From Spirochaetales bacterium (lineage in GTDB: Bacteria > Spirochaetota > Leptospiria > Leptospirales > Leptonemataceae), in contig JACKOY010000014.1 of assembly GCA_024233935.1 (NCBI GenBank), positions 37,602 through 101,601 on the forward strand: DNA of 64,000 nt, given 5' to 3'. The notes under the pieces were generated by a model, which was not told the origin of the DNA, searched no databases, and worked only from the letters and a program-made list of their open reading frames with translations. A program made the position numbers and the translations under genes. Numbering within the stretch: position 1 is the stretch's first letter; each line of letters begins with the position of its first letter. This document shows positions 26,882-35,307 of this stretch, piece after piece.

Positions 26882-28027
26882 TCAGAAGGCGTACTGCATT
26901 CCAATTACGAAGTAGGCGTCTTCTTCAAGTTGCGGTCCATTCAGGTGCTGGTGAATGGGTTCGCCGTACTCGACTCCGAAGCGCAATCCGTCGAAGCTGC
27001 CGAGGTTGATTCCTCCCAGAAGTCGTAGCACCTGTCCCCCGCGCCGCCTGGGATCGGCGGTGGGCACCAATGTGCTCGTGAGACTTGCGTCGCTGCCTTC
27101 GTAGTTGTCGCGACTGACACCATTCAGGCGCACCGAAAAACTCAGCCAGTCCAGAGCGTTAATCGCGCCCCAGATACTGCTGTCGTAAACATTTCCCGGT
27201 CGATAGTCGCGTTCGTTTCGCTCCGTGCGCAACGTCGCCAGAAACTGCGCGCCCCAGGCGAATATCGAACCATGGCCCGTGTAGGTGAGGCCCGGCACCA
27301 CATCCAGAGTGCCGGTCCCGGTCTGCATCGGGTACGGCAGCTGCTGATTGTAGCCCGTTGGCGTGTCCCCCAGTTCGTCAATAGAGCCGGTGGGAAACTT
27401 CAGGCCCAGGTTCAGATGCAGGTGGTGATGCTCCGATTCCGCGATTCTAAACAGAATGCCCAGGCTAACATCGCCCACGCCGTCCGTCTGGGTTTTGAAC
27501 AGCTGATTGCGCCGGGTGATGTGATCCATGGTGATACGCACCAGGGGTACCATTCCCATCACCGTCAGGCGATCGCCCGGCGCATACATGCCGCCGAACA
27601 TGTGCATGCTCATGCGCATCCGAATCGGCGCAACCATGTAGTTGAAGGCTCCCGGCGACAGAACCTGAGTTCCGCTTACGGTTTGAATTGTGGGTGCGAA
27701 CTGCGGAAAGAAAAGCAACTCGTCAGTGCTCATCCGGTTTTCCCCGGTGCGGTTGCCATCCATCTCCATGGTCATGAACCGGTACGAAAGCATGAACTCC
27801 CCTTTGTGATGCATGTGGTCGCCCATCACCCCGATCGGCGCATGGGCGCTGGCGCTGCTACGCCAGGGTTCGTGGTTCTGTGGCGCCTCGCTCTCGTTGC
27901 CGTGCTGCTGCACGCTTTCGCTGGCGTCCGGGTTGTCCGGCTCCTGGTCTTCCCGGGGCTGTGTAAAGGCGGCGGCAGGGCTCAAAAGAAAGGCCAGCAG
28001 CACGCCATAGATCAAGCGTTGCTTCAT
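26882..28027 (-). CDS. Met/His-rich outer-membrane protein of metal-linked type
   Basis: 381 residues from the ATG at 28027 (GGAG ribosome site); the frame reaches 28072 but the extra residues are not a signal peptide. After a signal peptide (IYGVLLAFLLSPAAAFTQ) comes an acidic linker. Then APIGVMGDHMHHKGEFMLSY and the Met-rich stretches EMDGNRTGENRM and RMRMSMHMFGGMYA follow. The rest is beta-strand-rich and ends in Phe (GMQYAF), as in outer-membrane barrels. Homologues of this type are often found beside copper-handling genes. Here the next gene upstream encodes a DUF2946-like His/Cys protein, which supports a metal role. The ligand is not proven. Confidence 0.75.
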   Translation of the reverse strand: MKQRLIYGVLLAFLLSPAAAFTQPREDQEPDNPDASESVQQHGNESEAPQNHEPWRSSASAHAPIGVMGDHMHHKGEFMLSYRFMTMEMDGNRTGENRMSTDELLFFPQFAPTIQTVSGTQVLSPGAFNYMVAPIRMRMSMHMFGGMYAPGDRLTVMGMVPLVRITMDHITRRNQLFKTQTDGVGDVSLGILFRIAESEHHHLHLNLGLKFPTGSIDELGDTPTGYNQQLPYPMQTGTGTLDVVPGLTYTGHGSIFAWGAQFLATLRTERNERDYRPGNVYDSSIWGAINALDWLSFSVRLNGVSRDNYEGSDASLTSTLVPTADPRRRGGQVLRLLGGINLGSFDGLRFGVEYGEPIHQHLNGPQLEEDAYFVIGMQYAF

Positions 28028-28092
28028 AATTAGTACTCCAGTTTGATTTTGTTTTCGATGTGCCTGGCACATCGTGGGTTGCGGTAAGGCGA

Positions 28093-28554
28093 CTACGCGG
28101 GTGGTCCGCGGGCGCGGTGGATCAATGCAAAGATGCTTGGGGGGCGAGCAGTCTCTGGGGCTCGCGTAGCATGCTGCTTTTCAAGGTCGATGGACAGCCG
28201 GAAGGGTGCATCCGGCGCCTGTTGTCCGGCGGCCAGAATCAGGAAACCCTGGCAGAGCGGACACGAGTTGTGGTCGTGGGCTGGTTTCGGCGCCGAACCG
28301 CCCTCCGAGACGGGTGGGGACCCGGAATGATTTTGGTGATGGTGGCAGTGGGCGTGCGGATCCGGGCGCGGCTGAGTGGAGCCGGGATTCAACACCTCAC
28401 AATGGTGCAATGTCGGGATTGTAAAGTGCGAAAGAAAGGCAAAGGCAAGCAGCAGGGCCACAGCCCGTTTTCGGTCAGTCTCAGTCGCCAGCCTGCGCAC
28501 CGAAAGCATATCAAATGGGAACGAGCGGAGGGCCACACCAATGCGTCGACCCAA
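28093..28554 (-). CDS. DUF2946-like His/Cys-rich protein
   Basis: 153 residues if TTG 28554 is used, which follows AGGACGG at a suitable distance; ATG 28509 is an alternative without a ribosome site. An N-terminal hydrophobic segment (AVALLLAFAFLSHFTIPTLHH) is followed by a His-rich region (DPHAHCHHHQNHSG). A DHNSCPLCQGF motif comes next, the C-x2-C core of DUF2946 proteins. Such proteins accompany copper-homeostasis genes. The metal-type outer-membrane protein lies 65 bases downstream on the same strand. The family assignment rests on the short CPLC motif and context, so it is moderate. Confidence 0.6.
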   Translation of the reverse strand: MGRRIGVALRSFPFDMLSVRRLATETDRKRAVALLLAFAFLSHFTIPTLHHCEVLNPGSTQPRPDPHAHCHHHQNHSGSPPVSEGGSAPKPAHDHNSCPLCQGFLILAAGQQAPDAPFRLSIDLEKQHATRAPETARPPSIFALIHRARGPPA

Positions 28555-28658
28555 ATCCGTCCTGTTTACGATTAAATCGTTGACCGATTCCCGCGGCCGG
28601 CTGATTTGTCTCTCTTACTTTCTTGCGAAAAAGCGCAAGCCCGGCTCAGGAGCAAAGA

Positions 28659-29003
28659 ATGAAAAAAATCCTGGTATTACCCATTGCCGCACTGCTCATG
28701 CTGACGCTGACTCAGTGCCAGAAAAATAAACAAGGCTTTACACTCAAAAACCAAACCGGCTTTGAACTGGTCTACGTATTTGCGACGCCTATAACCGATT
28801 CGAACTGGGGACAGGACCGTCTCGGCGATAGCGAGAAGATTGCCAAAGATGCAGATCGTTACTTCGCGATGGACGGTTACGAGGACGACGTTTGTGATTT
28901 TGACGTACGTGCCGATGACGAAAATCAGCGCAGCTATGAAATTCGTCGTGTGAACCTCTGTGAGATTGACGAACTGGCCATTACGCCGCAACACGCTCAA
29001 TAA
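28659..29003 (+). CDS. Small lipoprotein
   Basis: 114 residues from the ATG at 28659, preceded by AGGAG at a normal distance; a frame back to 28623 is not needed. The signal peptide ends in LTLTQC, a spirochaete-like lipobox with Gln before the Cys. The mature part (GFTLKNQTGFELVYVFATP and DNWGQDRLGD-like segments) forms a small beta domain with acidic patches and one pair of Cys (CDFDVR, LCEIDE). Lipoproteins with an NQTGFELVYVF-type strand occur as repeated families in spirochaetes. Function unknown. A hairpin CTTGCG-CGCAAG (28622-28639) sits in its leader, and a terminator follows. Confidence 0.65.
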   Translation: MKKILVLPIAALLMLTLTQCQKNKQGFTLKNQTGFELVYVFATPITDSNWGQDRLGDSEKIAKDADRYFAMDGYEDDVCDFDVRADDENQRSYEIRRVNLCEIDELAITPQHAQ

Positions 29004-29013
29004 GATTTTCAGT

Positions 29014-29042
29014 CGCGGGCCTTCCGGCCCGCGGCTTCTTTC
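29014..29042 (+). terminator. Intrinsic terminator after the small lipoprotein gene
   Basis: CGCGGGCC (29014-29021) and GGCCCGCG (29026-29033) form a perfect 8-base stem with a TTCC loop, followed by GCTTCTTTC. It lies 11 bases after the lipoprotein stop and 15 bases before the convergent pseudoenzyme stop, so it may serve both directions. Confidence 0.8.
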
Positions 29043-29056
29043 AAGCTGCGCAGGGC

Positions 29057-30184
29057 TCAGTCCGCAAGCTGGCCCGCCAGCCACTGCTCGCTGACTCGTT
29101 CCACAAAGCCAATCGACCTGTCATTGATGTTTGTGCTCACGAACAGAGCGCGACCTGCGGCCGGGAGAATCAGAAGCCGGCTGCGAAATCCGGGCACCGT
29201 GCCTTCTGCCGCGAGCACCAACTGGTTGCGTCGAACCAGAACAATCAGGCCGTTTCGCATACTCCCGGCGAGGAGTTCCGTTTGATCCTGGCTCAAGAGG
29301 GCGCGGGCGCTATCACGATCAAGCAATCGTCCCGCCGCGGCCGCGCCGTCGCCGAGGACGAAGGCCAGAAGATGGCTCATATCGGTCGCTGAAAGCGCCA
29401 GGGAAAGCGCGGGAGTGGCGTTGTAATAGACCGCCTCAACCGGAGTCAGGTCTTGTTGACGTAGTTCGTACCCGAGGGCAGGGTTTCGTGCGTTCTCAGG
29501 ACGGAATGTCGCCGTGCCCATATCTGCCGGCCCGAAGAGATAGGTATCGGCGGCGGCCGCAAAATCAAGGCCGGTGACCCTCTCCACAATGCGACCGAGA
29601 ATACAACTCTCAAGTTCCTGGCCCGGCACCGGGTCTTCAAAGTGCGGGCTGATGTCGGCAAGCACGTGCTCAAGGGAGCGGCGCGCAGTCGCATGCGCGA
29701 CCGGAAGGCCGCCCCGCAGGCGCCGCGAGGCGAGGCCCGAGGAGCCGTCCAATAGCGCGGCCGCGTTGCGGGGTCGCGGTTCTACGCGACCGCCTTCGAT
29801 GGTCATCCGATCAGGAATGAATCCGGTTCCGAAGTAGTTCTCAAGGGGCGCCGTTAGATCAATGACCGCAGCGTCCGCCAGTCTGTGGACCAGGACCGCG
29901 GTCACAAACATCGAGATGGCCCCCGCGCGAAAGGTCGTCTTTGAGTCCACGCGGCGGCCGGCGGCATGGTCTGCGAAACCGAAATGGCGCTCGTAGCGCA
30001 CGTTCCCGCGTTCCTGGAAAAGCACAATCGCGCCAGGCGGATTGAATGCCCCCAGAGCTTGTTCGACTCCCGAAGCCAGAGACGGGCTCGGCTGCGGAAT
30101 TGTTTCTGCATGCAGCGCAGGCGACGCCGGGGCCAGAGCCAGAAGCAGCAACAGGGCCGGACGTCGAAGATAACAGGGTTTCAT
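29057..30184 (-). CDS. Beta-lactamase-fold protein lacking catalytic residues
   Basis: 375 residues from the ATG at 30184. Signal peptide (LLLLLALAPASPALHA), then the serine beta-lactamase/penicillin-binding fold. The overall pattern is recognisable (AIVLFQERGNVRYERHFGFAD, then TTFRAGAISMFVTAVLVHRL, then a C-terminal VPGFRSRLLILPAAGRALFVSTN). The usual FRIGSxSK segment reads FRAGAISMF at residues 85-93. The nucleophilic Ser therefore looks replaced by Ala89 and the Lys by Met92. The Y-x-N motif reads ESC and the His/Lys-x-Gly motif reads AEG. A binding or structural role in the periplasm is more likely than hydrolysis. The ATG has no clear ribosome site. The family call is firm at fold level only. 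Confidence 0.75.
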   Translation of the reverse strand: MKPCYLRRPALLLLLALAPASPALHAETIPQPSPSLASGVEQALGAFNPPGAIVLFQERGNVRYERHFGFADHAAGRRVDSKTTFRAGAISMFVTAVLVHRLADAAVIDLTAPLENYFGTGFIPDRMTIEGGRVEPRPRNAAALLDGSSGLASRRLRGGLPVAHATARRSLEHVLADISPHFEDPVPGQELESCILGRIVERVTGLDFAAAADTYLFGPADMGTATFRPENARNPALGYELRQQDLTPVEAVYYNATPALSLALSATDMSHLLAFVLGDGAAAAGRLLDRDSARALLSQDQTELLAGSMRNGLIVLVRRNQLVLAAEGTVPGFRSRLLILPAAGRALFVSTNINDRSIGFVERVSEQWLAGQLAD

Positions 30185-30328
30185 GGAAACGTCGGGACGC
30201 GACGGGCCCCCTTCTAATATATCGGCCGAAGAACCTGGCCGCTTCACGGGGCGCACCTGCGATAGATCTGTGCGGCAGCCGCGAGTGCGCCGCTTTGTTA
30301 GATTCCGGACGAGAAAGCCGGCGCTGCC

Positions 30329-33088
30329 TTAGAAGGCGGAGCCGATCTCTTCGATCTGGAATTGCTTGTCCCCGTCCAGGATTGCCGTTTCGCCGGCCTT
30401 CTTGCCGATCAGGGCCCTGGCGAGCGGTGACGCATAAGAGATCACGTGGTTCTCTGTGTCCGCATCCCACGGGCCCAGAATTCGGTAGGAGATCTTCTCG
30501 CCACCCGGCGCGCTTACAGTCACCGCGCTGCCTACCCCAACCACATCGGTCCGCACGTCGGCCGGGCGGATGGCGCGGGCTCTCTTAACTTCCTCGCTCA
30601 CGGTCTTGATTTCGGCCTGGATTTGCGACTGCCGCTCCATGGCCGCCTTATATTCGGCGTTCTCGCGAAGGTCGCCTTTTTCCTGGGCTTCGCCGATTTC
30701 CCGCGAGTTGGCGGGCATTTCCACGTTGATCAAACGATCCAGATACAGCTTGCGTTTTTCGATCGCGTCTCTGGAGCACAGAATTTCGCCAGCGCCGGGC
30801 ATCAAATCTTCGGCTGCTTCTTCCTCGTCGGAATCGAGGTCCGCTTCTTCGGCCGCGTCGTAGTCCATCGTGAACTCAGGACGCAGGGTCTGAATGAAAC
30901 GAAAGAAATTCTCTTTGTGTGCGTCTGCCGCATACGGGACTTCCCGGAACAGCGCGTACATTCGGCGAAGCACGGAGGGATCCGCTTCTTTAACAATCTC
31001 AACGAGATGCTCGGCTTTCTGCAGATGATCGACCGTGATGTTCGTCGTTCCACTGATGGTTTCAATGGCAGAGTTCTTGAGGCGGGTGCCTTTTTTCTCG
31101 ATGCGAACGAGCGGTTTGAGCAGGCGGAAGACCAGTAACAGGATTTCCTGGCGGGACCTTTTGATCCAGGCGTAGTCCCATTGGCCCGTCAGAACCGAGC
31201 GAGCAATCCAGATCAAAGTCTCCGGGTGCTCACGGTAGCGACGGAACACGCGCTCTACAAACTTCTCAAGCGTCTCAAACTGCTTGAGCCGTGCCAGCTC
31301 TGAAATCACGAAGCGGTGGATCTTGATCGGCACTTCAAAGAGAATATCTGTGAGAATTTGTGGATAATCGTCGCGGTTTCTTATGATCAGACTGACGAAT
31401 TCCTTTTTCAATTCCACCTGGGTTGTGTCTTTGGACCAACCCAGCAGTGTCTTCTCGCTCGCTTCCCGAATCAGCTTTTCGGCGTCGCTCTTCTTCAGCG
31501 TGCGTTCGGCAATGTCTTCGTCCAGAACGTGGGAGGCGAACTCGAGAAACAAATACGAGTGCAGGCGCTTGAGAGCGTCCTTGTTCTCTTCGTTTTCGCG
31601 GTAGAATTGTATGGCCAGTTCGGTTGCGCCGGCCGTACTTTCATCCTTCAGGGTTTCCAGAGCCAGGTCCAGTTTCTTTTCCCATTCCGTTTCGCTTTGA
31701 AACTTCATGGACAGCTCTTCTGAGAGCGTCATGGGAATTTCGCGCAGGATCAGTTCGTCCTTCTTGCGCGGATTAAAGCCAAACTTGGGGTCTTTCTTCA
31801 GCTGAGTGCGTGCACGACTCCACCAGCGGGACCATTCTTCAATGGTCAGGAAGCGGGGCACGACTTCCGTCTTAATTTCACTCAGCACCATGCTGTTGTT
31901 GAACGAGGAAAGCAGAATCTCGAAGAACAGCGGTACGTCGTTGTTGAACACTTCGGTGACTTCTTCGGGTTTCTCGTAATAGCGCACCCAGATGTGGTCG
32001 CTCGTCAGAGGTTGCAGGCTTGTGATCGCCATCTGGATCGACATGCGTTGGCCGGGATTGCCGTGAAAGTCGACAATCACCTCGTCGCTGTCGATTACCT
32101 GAATGCGACCCACTCCGCGGGTGCGGTGGTAGACGTAGTTGCCCTTATCGAATACAATGTTGCGCTCAAAGCTGGCGATGCAGGGACCAACCGGTTTCTT
32201 GTGGTTGGTCAAGTCCGACATCTTCAGAAATTCATTCAGCAGGGAGTGGTTCTCGTAGCGGGAGCGGTACGCGCGCACCAGGTCGGATCGAGCCCGCGAA
32301 GACGTGGGTTCGTATTCGAGGATCTTCTTGAGAATTGTAATAATGGCATCCCAGTTCTCTTCCTGGCGATACGGTTCTACCAGGGCCACCAGGTAAGCCG
32401 CTATGCGCGTCTTTTCGCGGTTGCCGGCGAGAATGCGTTCGATGCGCTCGAAGAATGGCAGGTCCTCGTGATCGTGCTGGATGACCAGGTTCCAGATTTC
32501 TTCAAGATTCTTGTAATCTTTCAGACGCGCATAGGTTTCGGCAGCGGACTTCAGAAAGCCCAGGGCTCGTTCCGGTTCGGTTTCCAGAATCGAAAGCGCG
32601 TACTTGCGCAATATGTCCGGGTTCTTGCGGTCGATGTTCGCCAGCCGTTCCAGGTACGGCGCGAGTTCTTTCTTCCCTTTGAGCCGCTCGGTCGTTTCGA
32701 CTTTTGCGCGCAGGGCGGCGCGGCTGTTCTCGTCCCGGGCCAACATGTGGTCGGCGATGTGATCGACAATGGTCCACTTTGCGCTGCGGCTGAAATCTTT
32801 GACGAGGTCACGCAATCGAGACTCGTCGTCGCCATCCAGCAGGGCCAGCCGTCCGAGAATGTAGCGGGACGATAGCGAGGCCGGTTCTTCCGCCAGGTTT
32901 TCGGTGAGCACCTGACGAATTTCCTCAATGCGCCCGGAGGACTGAACCTCTTCTGTGATTTCGTCGAGCAGCTTGAGCCGGCTGAGCTGAACGGCGCTCA
33001 ATTCTTTGAAGAGGCGGTCCTCATTCAACTGCGCGTCCAATCGGTTCAGGAGCGGGTCTTTGGTTTGGGTTTCAGTGCCCTGTGACAT
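30329..33088 (-). CDS. greA: GreA-family transcription elongation factor with very long N-terminal extension
   Basis: 919 residues against about 158 for a usual GreA. The last 160 residues are a complete GreA/GreB unit. They hold a coiled coil with the acidic tip GDLRENAEYKAAMERQSQI and the C-terminal FKBP-like domain (VVGVGSAVTV; YRILGPWDAD; SPLARALIGKKAGE). Gre factors stimulate transcript cleavage by backtracked RNA polymerase. The first 750 residues are helical and rich in Glu, Lys and Arg, with TPR-like repeats near the start (ILGRLALLDGDDESRL; YALSILETEPERALGFLKSA). They also include segments such as RTRGVGRIQVIDSDEVIVDF, a CarD/KOW-like beta module. The extended form is characteristic of the Leptospira group. 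ATG at 33088. Confidence 0.88.
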   Translation of the reverse strand: MSQGTETQTKDPLLNRLDAQLNEDRLFKELSAVQLSRLKLLDEITEEVQSSGRIEEIRQVLTENLAEEPASLSSRYILGRLALLDGDDESRLRDLVKDFSRSAKWTIVDHIADHMLARDENSRAALRAKVETTERLKGKKELAPYLERLANIDRKNPDILRKYALSILETEPERALGFLKSAAETYARLKDYKNLEEIWNLVIQHDHEDLPFFERIERILAGNREKTRIAAYLVALVEPYRQEENWDAIITILKKILEYEPTSSRARSDLVRAYRSRYENHSLLNEFLKMSDLTNHKKPVGPCIASFERNIVFDKGNYVYHRTRGVGRIQVIDSDEVIVDFHGNPGQRMSIQMAITSLQPLTSDHIWVRYYEKPEEVTEVFNNDVPLFFEILLSSFNNSMVLSEIKTEVVPRFLTIEEWSRWWSRARTQLKKDPKFGFNPRKKDELILREIPMTLSEELSMKFQSETEWEKKLDLALETLKDESTAGATELAIQFYRENEENKDALKRLHSYLFLEFASHVLDEDIAERTLKKSDAEKLIREASEKTLLGWSKDTTQVELKKEFVSLIIRNRDDYPQILTDILFEVPIKIHRFVISELARLKQFETLEKFVERVFRRYREHPETLIWIARSVLTGQWDYAWIKRSRQEILLLVFRLLKPLVRIEKKGTRLKNSAIETISGTTNITVDHLQKAEHLVEIVKEADPSVLRRMYALFREVPYAADAHKENFFRFIQTLRPEFTMDYDAAEEADLDSDEEEAAEDLMPGAGEILCSRDAIEKRKLYLDRLINVEMPANSREIGEAQEKGDLRENAEYKAAMERQSQIQAEIKTVSEEVKRARAIRPADVRTDVVGVGSAVTVSAPGGEKISYRILGPWDADTENHVISYASPLARALIGKKAGETAILDGDKQFQIEEIGSAF

Positions 33089-33181
33089 AGCAGCAACTCT
33101 CTGGAAATGCTGATTTTACGTTGCCCGACGCCGGACCCGCCGCCGGTTTGCTTTGTCGGCAGCCCGGCGTTTTCGGTCTCT

Positions 33182-33200
33182 ACCGGGCTCAATGCCCGGT
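33182..33200. other. Short hairpin in the SpoIIE-greA gap
   Basis: ACCGGGC and GCCCGGT form a 7-base stem with a TCAAT loop in the 198-base gap between the SpoIIE gene stop and the greA start (both minus strand). There is no T-run on either side, so it may be an attenuating structure or chance. Nothing else is visible in this gap. Confidence 0.3.
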
Positions 33201-33286
33201 GCGGTTGCGTAGAAGATGAAGCGGTACCGCGCGTGAAGGCCTGTGGTCATCCTGCGGTTTCAGGTCTGCCGGTCAAACCACTTTCC

Positions 33287-35284
33287 TCAGGATTTCCACT
33301 CAATTAGGAGGAAGGACGCGTCATCAATCATGCCATTTCCGTGGCTTTCCCAGCCTGCTCGAATGCTATCCCGGGCCATGCGGATGTCCTGGTCGGCCGT
33401 CTCCACGAGCATCTGCATAAGTCGTTCGGGTCCCAGAAACATGCCTTCGGGGTCTTCTTGATCGCTCATGCCGTCGGTATAGAGCAGCAGTCGATCCCCG
33501 GGTTCGGTCAGCTGCTCCACCTCGCCCATGGTGGCGGTCACCGGGTCGTCGCCCGCATACATGCCGAGCATGGCGCCATCCGTATCCACCGTTGAAACCC
33601 GACCGGTGCGACGGCTGTACAGGAGCCCGGCCCGGTGCCCCGCGCTGCTGAGCGTGAAGCGGTTGCCGTCGATGATGGCGAAAATGGCCGTCACGTAGTG
33701 GAAGCTCTTTAGAATGCGGTTCAGGGATTCGTTTGCATACAGGAGCACGCCGCGGGCGCTCGCTTTTTGGCGGGTTGCCTCCAGGAAATAGATACGCGCC
33801 ATGGTCGTGATGAGCGCAGCCGGCAGTCCATGGCCGGAAGCGTCGGCAACCAGAACGCCGACCTTGCCATCGCCATAGTCGAAGACGTCAATGTAGTCGC
33901 CCCCTACGGGCTCCAGGGTTTCGGCGAAGCTGGCGATGGCGACCGGACCTATTTCCTGGTAGCCGGGCGGCAGAAGGCCCCGTTGGATGTTGCGCGCCGT
34001 ATCGAGCTCCGACTCAAGGGCGGTCTCCTTTTTGGTCAGATCGGCGATCACGCCTTCCAGTTGATAGGTTCGTTCCTGTACCCGCGCTTCGAGCTCGCGG
34101 TTAAAGAAGCGCAAGCGATCTCGAATGGAGCTCAGGCGATCGGCGCTGGCCAGAAGAAACGTGATCATGGCGCCGCCACAGGTCGCTGCAACGAGCATTT
34201 CCGAAAAGGAGCTTCGGGCCGGAGCACCGATTTCCATCAAAAACAAAAGCAGGACGTACAGGGTCGTGAAAGCCCAGGCAATGAACTGCAGCAGATTGGG
34301 CCGCTCCCGCAGGCTGCGGTTGGGCCCGACCGAACTCAGCAATCCAAAAACCAAAGTCAGAATGATCAAAAGCCGCGACGTGACGCTGGCGGCCAGATAA
34401 CTCAAGGGCAAAAGAACGAGAACCAGAAACGGCCCCAGAAAAATAACCGGCGCCGGTAACGCGCGCAGAAGGGCGGCCATCCGGCCTCCCGCGTTTCGGC
34501 CGCGTTCCCGGGCGAGCAAAAGCCCGCTGGCCGCAGTCATGGCCAGACCGAACGGAAACAGGGCTGCCACCAGTTTTGGAGAGTCGGGCAGTAGGAAACT
34601 CGCCTGGCCCGAAACGCACAATAGCCAGAGCGATGTTGCAAAAACGAAAAGCGAGTGCAGCAGATAAATCCGTTCGCGCAAAGCCAGAAATATCAGCAGG
34701 TGGTACAGACCGAGCACCGAAAGCAGACCGAAGAAAGCGCCCACAAAGTACCCTTCCTGGCGATCGCGTCTCTGAAGGGCCGCCGGGTTGTGAAAGATGA
34801 TCGGAAGCTGGATCCATTCGGCGGACTCCACCCGGATCAGGATCGTGAAGAAGCGTCCAAATTCCGGACGAATCGTAAAAAGGAAGTTGTGGTGGCGCAG
34901 CTCTCGTGTTTGCAGGCTCCGTAATCTTCCGCTTTCGCGCCAGTCAAGCGCCGTGCCGTCACGAATCACGTACAGGTCAATGCGATCGATGAGTGGATTG
35001 GCAATTTCCAGTATCTGGGTGGAACGCGTTGTATTCTCTACATCAAGCATCAACCAGTGGGGCCGCGTTTGATAGCCGGGGGAGAAGGTCCCCACATTCT
35101 CGCGCGGCAACTGCTCCGCCATGCGCAGGGCATCGAAGCTATCTCGCTCCACAAACCAGGACATCTGATCCGCCGTGACCCGCACCGAATCTTCGGTGCG
35201 CAAAATCACAGGACGCGCTTCGAGTGCGCCATTGAAAAGCGCAGAGGTCAGAGCAAGGGCAAAGAATAGGGCGCGGTTTCTCAT
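33287..35284 (-). CDS. 7TM-sensor SpoIIE-family phosphatase (copy 2)
   Basis: 665 residues. Signal peptide, then an extracytoplasmic sensor domain of the 7TMR-DISM type (residues about 25-185), seven membrane helices (about 190-395), a short coiled coil, and a SpoIIE/PP2C domain. The phosphatase motifs are intact: GGDYIDVFDYGDGKVGVLVADASGHGLPAAL and LLLYTDGMSDQEDPEGMF. It is encoded 23 bases after a close paralogue on the same strand, so the pair is probably one operon. These proteins usually reset anti-sigma antagonist proteins; the partner genes are not nearby. Confidence 0.88.
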   Translation of the reverse strand: MRNRALFFALALTSALFNGALEARPVILRTEDSVRVTADQMSWFVERDSFDALRMAEQLPRENVGTFSPGYQTRPHWLMLDVENTTRSTQILEIANPLIDRIDLYVIRDGTALDWRESGRLRSLQTRELRHHNFLFTIRPEFGRFFTILIRVESAEWIQLPIIFHNPAALQRRDRQEGYFVGAFFGLLSVLGLYHLLIFLALRERIYLLHSLFVFATSLWLLCVSGQASFLLPDSPKLVAALFPFGLAMTAASGLLLARERGRNAGGRMAALLRALPAPVIFLGPFLVLVLLPLSYLAASVTSRLLIILTLVFGLLSSVGPNRSLRERPNLLQFIAWAFTTLYVLLLFLMEIGAPARSSFSEMLVAATCGGAMITFLLASADRLSSIRDRLRFFNRELEARVQERTYQLEGVIADLTKKETALESELDTARNIQRGLLPPGYQEIGPVAIASFAETLEPVGGDYIDVFDYGDGKVGVLVADASGHGLPAALITTMARIYFLEATRQKASARGVLLYANESLNRILKSFHYVTAIFAIIDGNRFTLSSAGHRAGLLYSRRTGRVSTVDTDGAMLGMYAGDDPVTATMGEVEQLTEPGDRLLLYTDGMSDQEDPEGMFLGPERLMQMLVETADQDIRMARDSIRAGWESHGNGMIDDASFLLIEWKS

Positions 35285-35307
35285 AAAGATTTCTTTTGCG
35301 GCGATTC

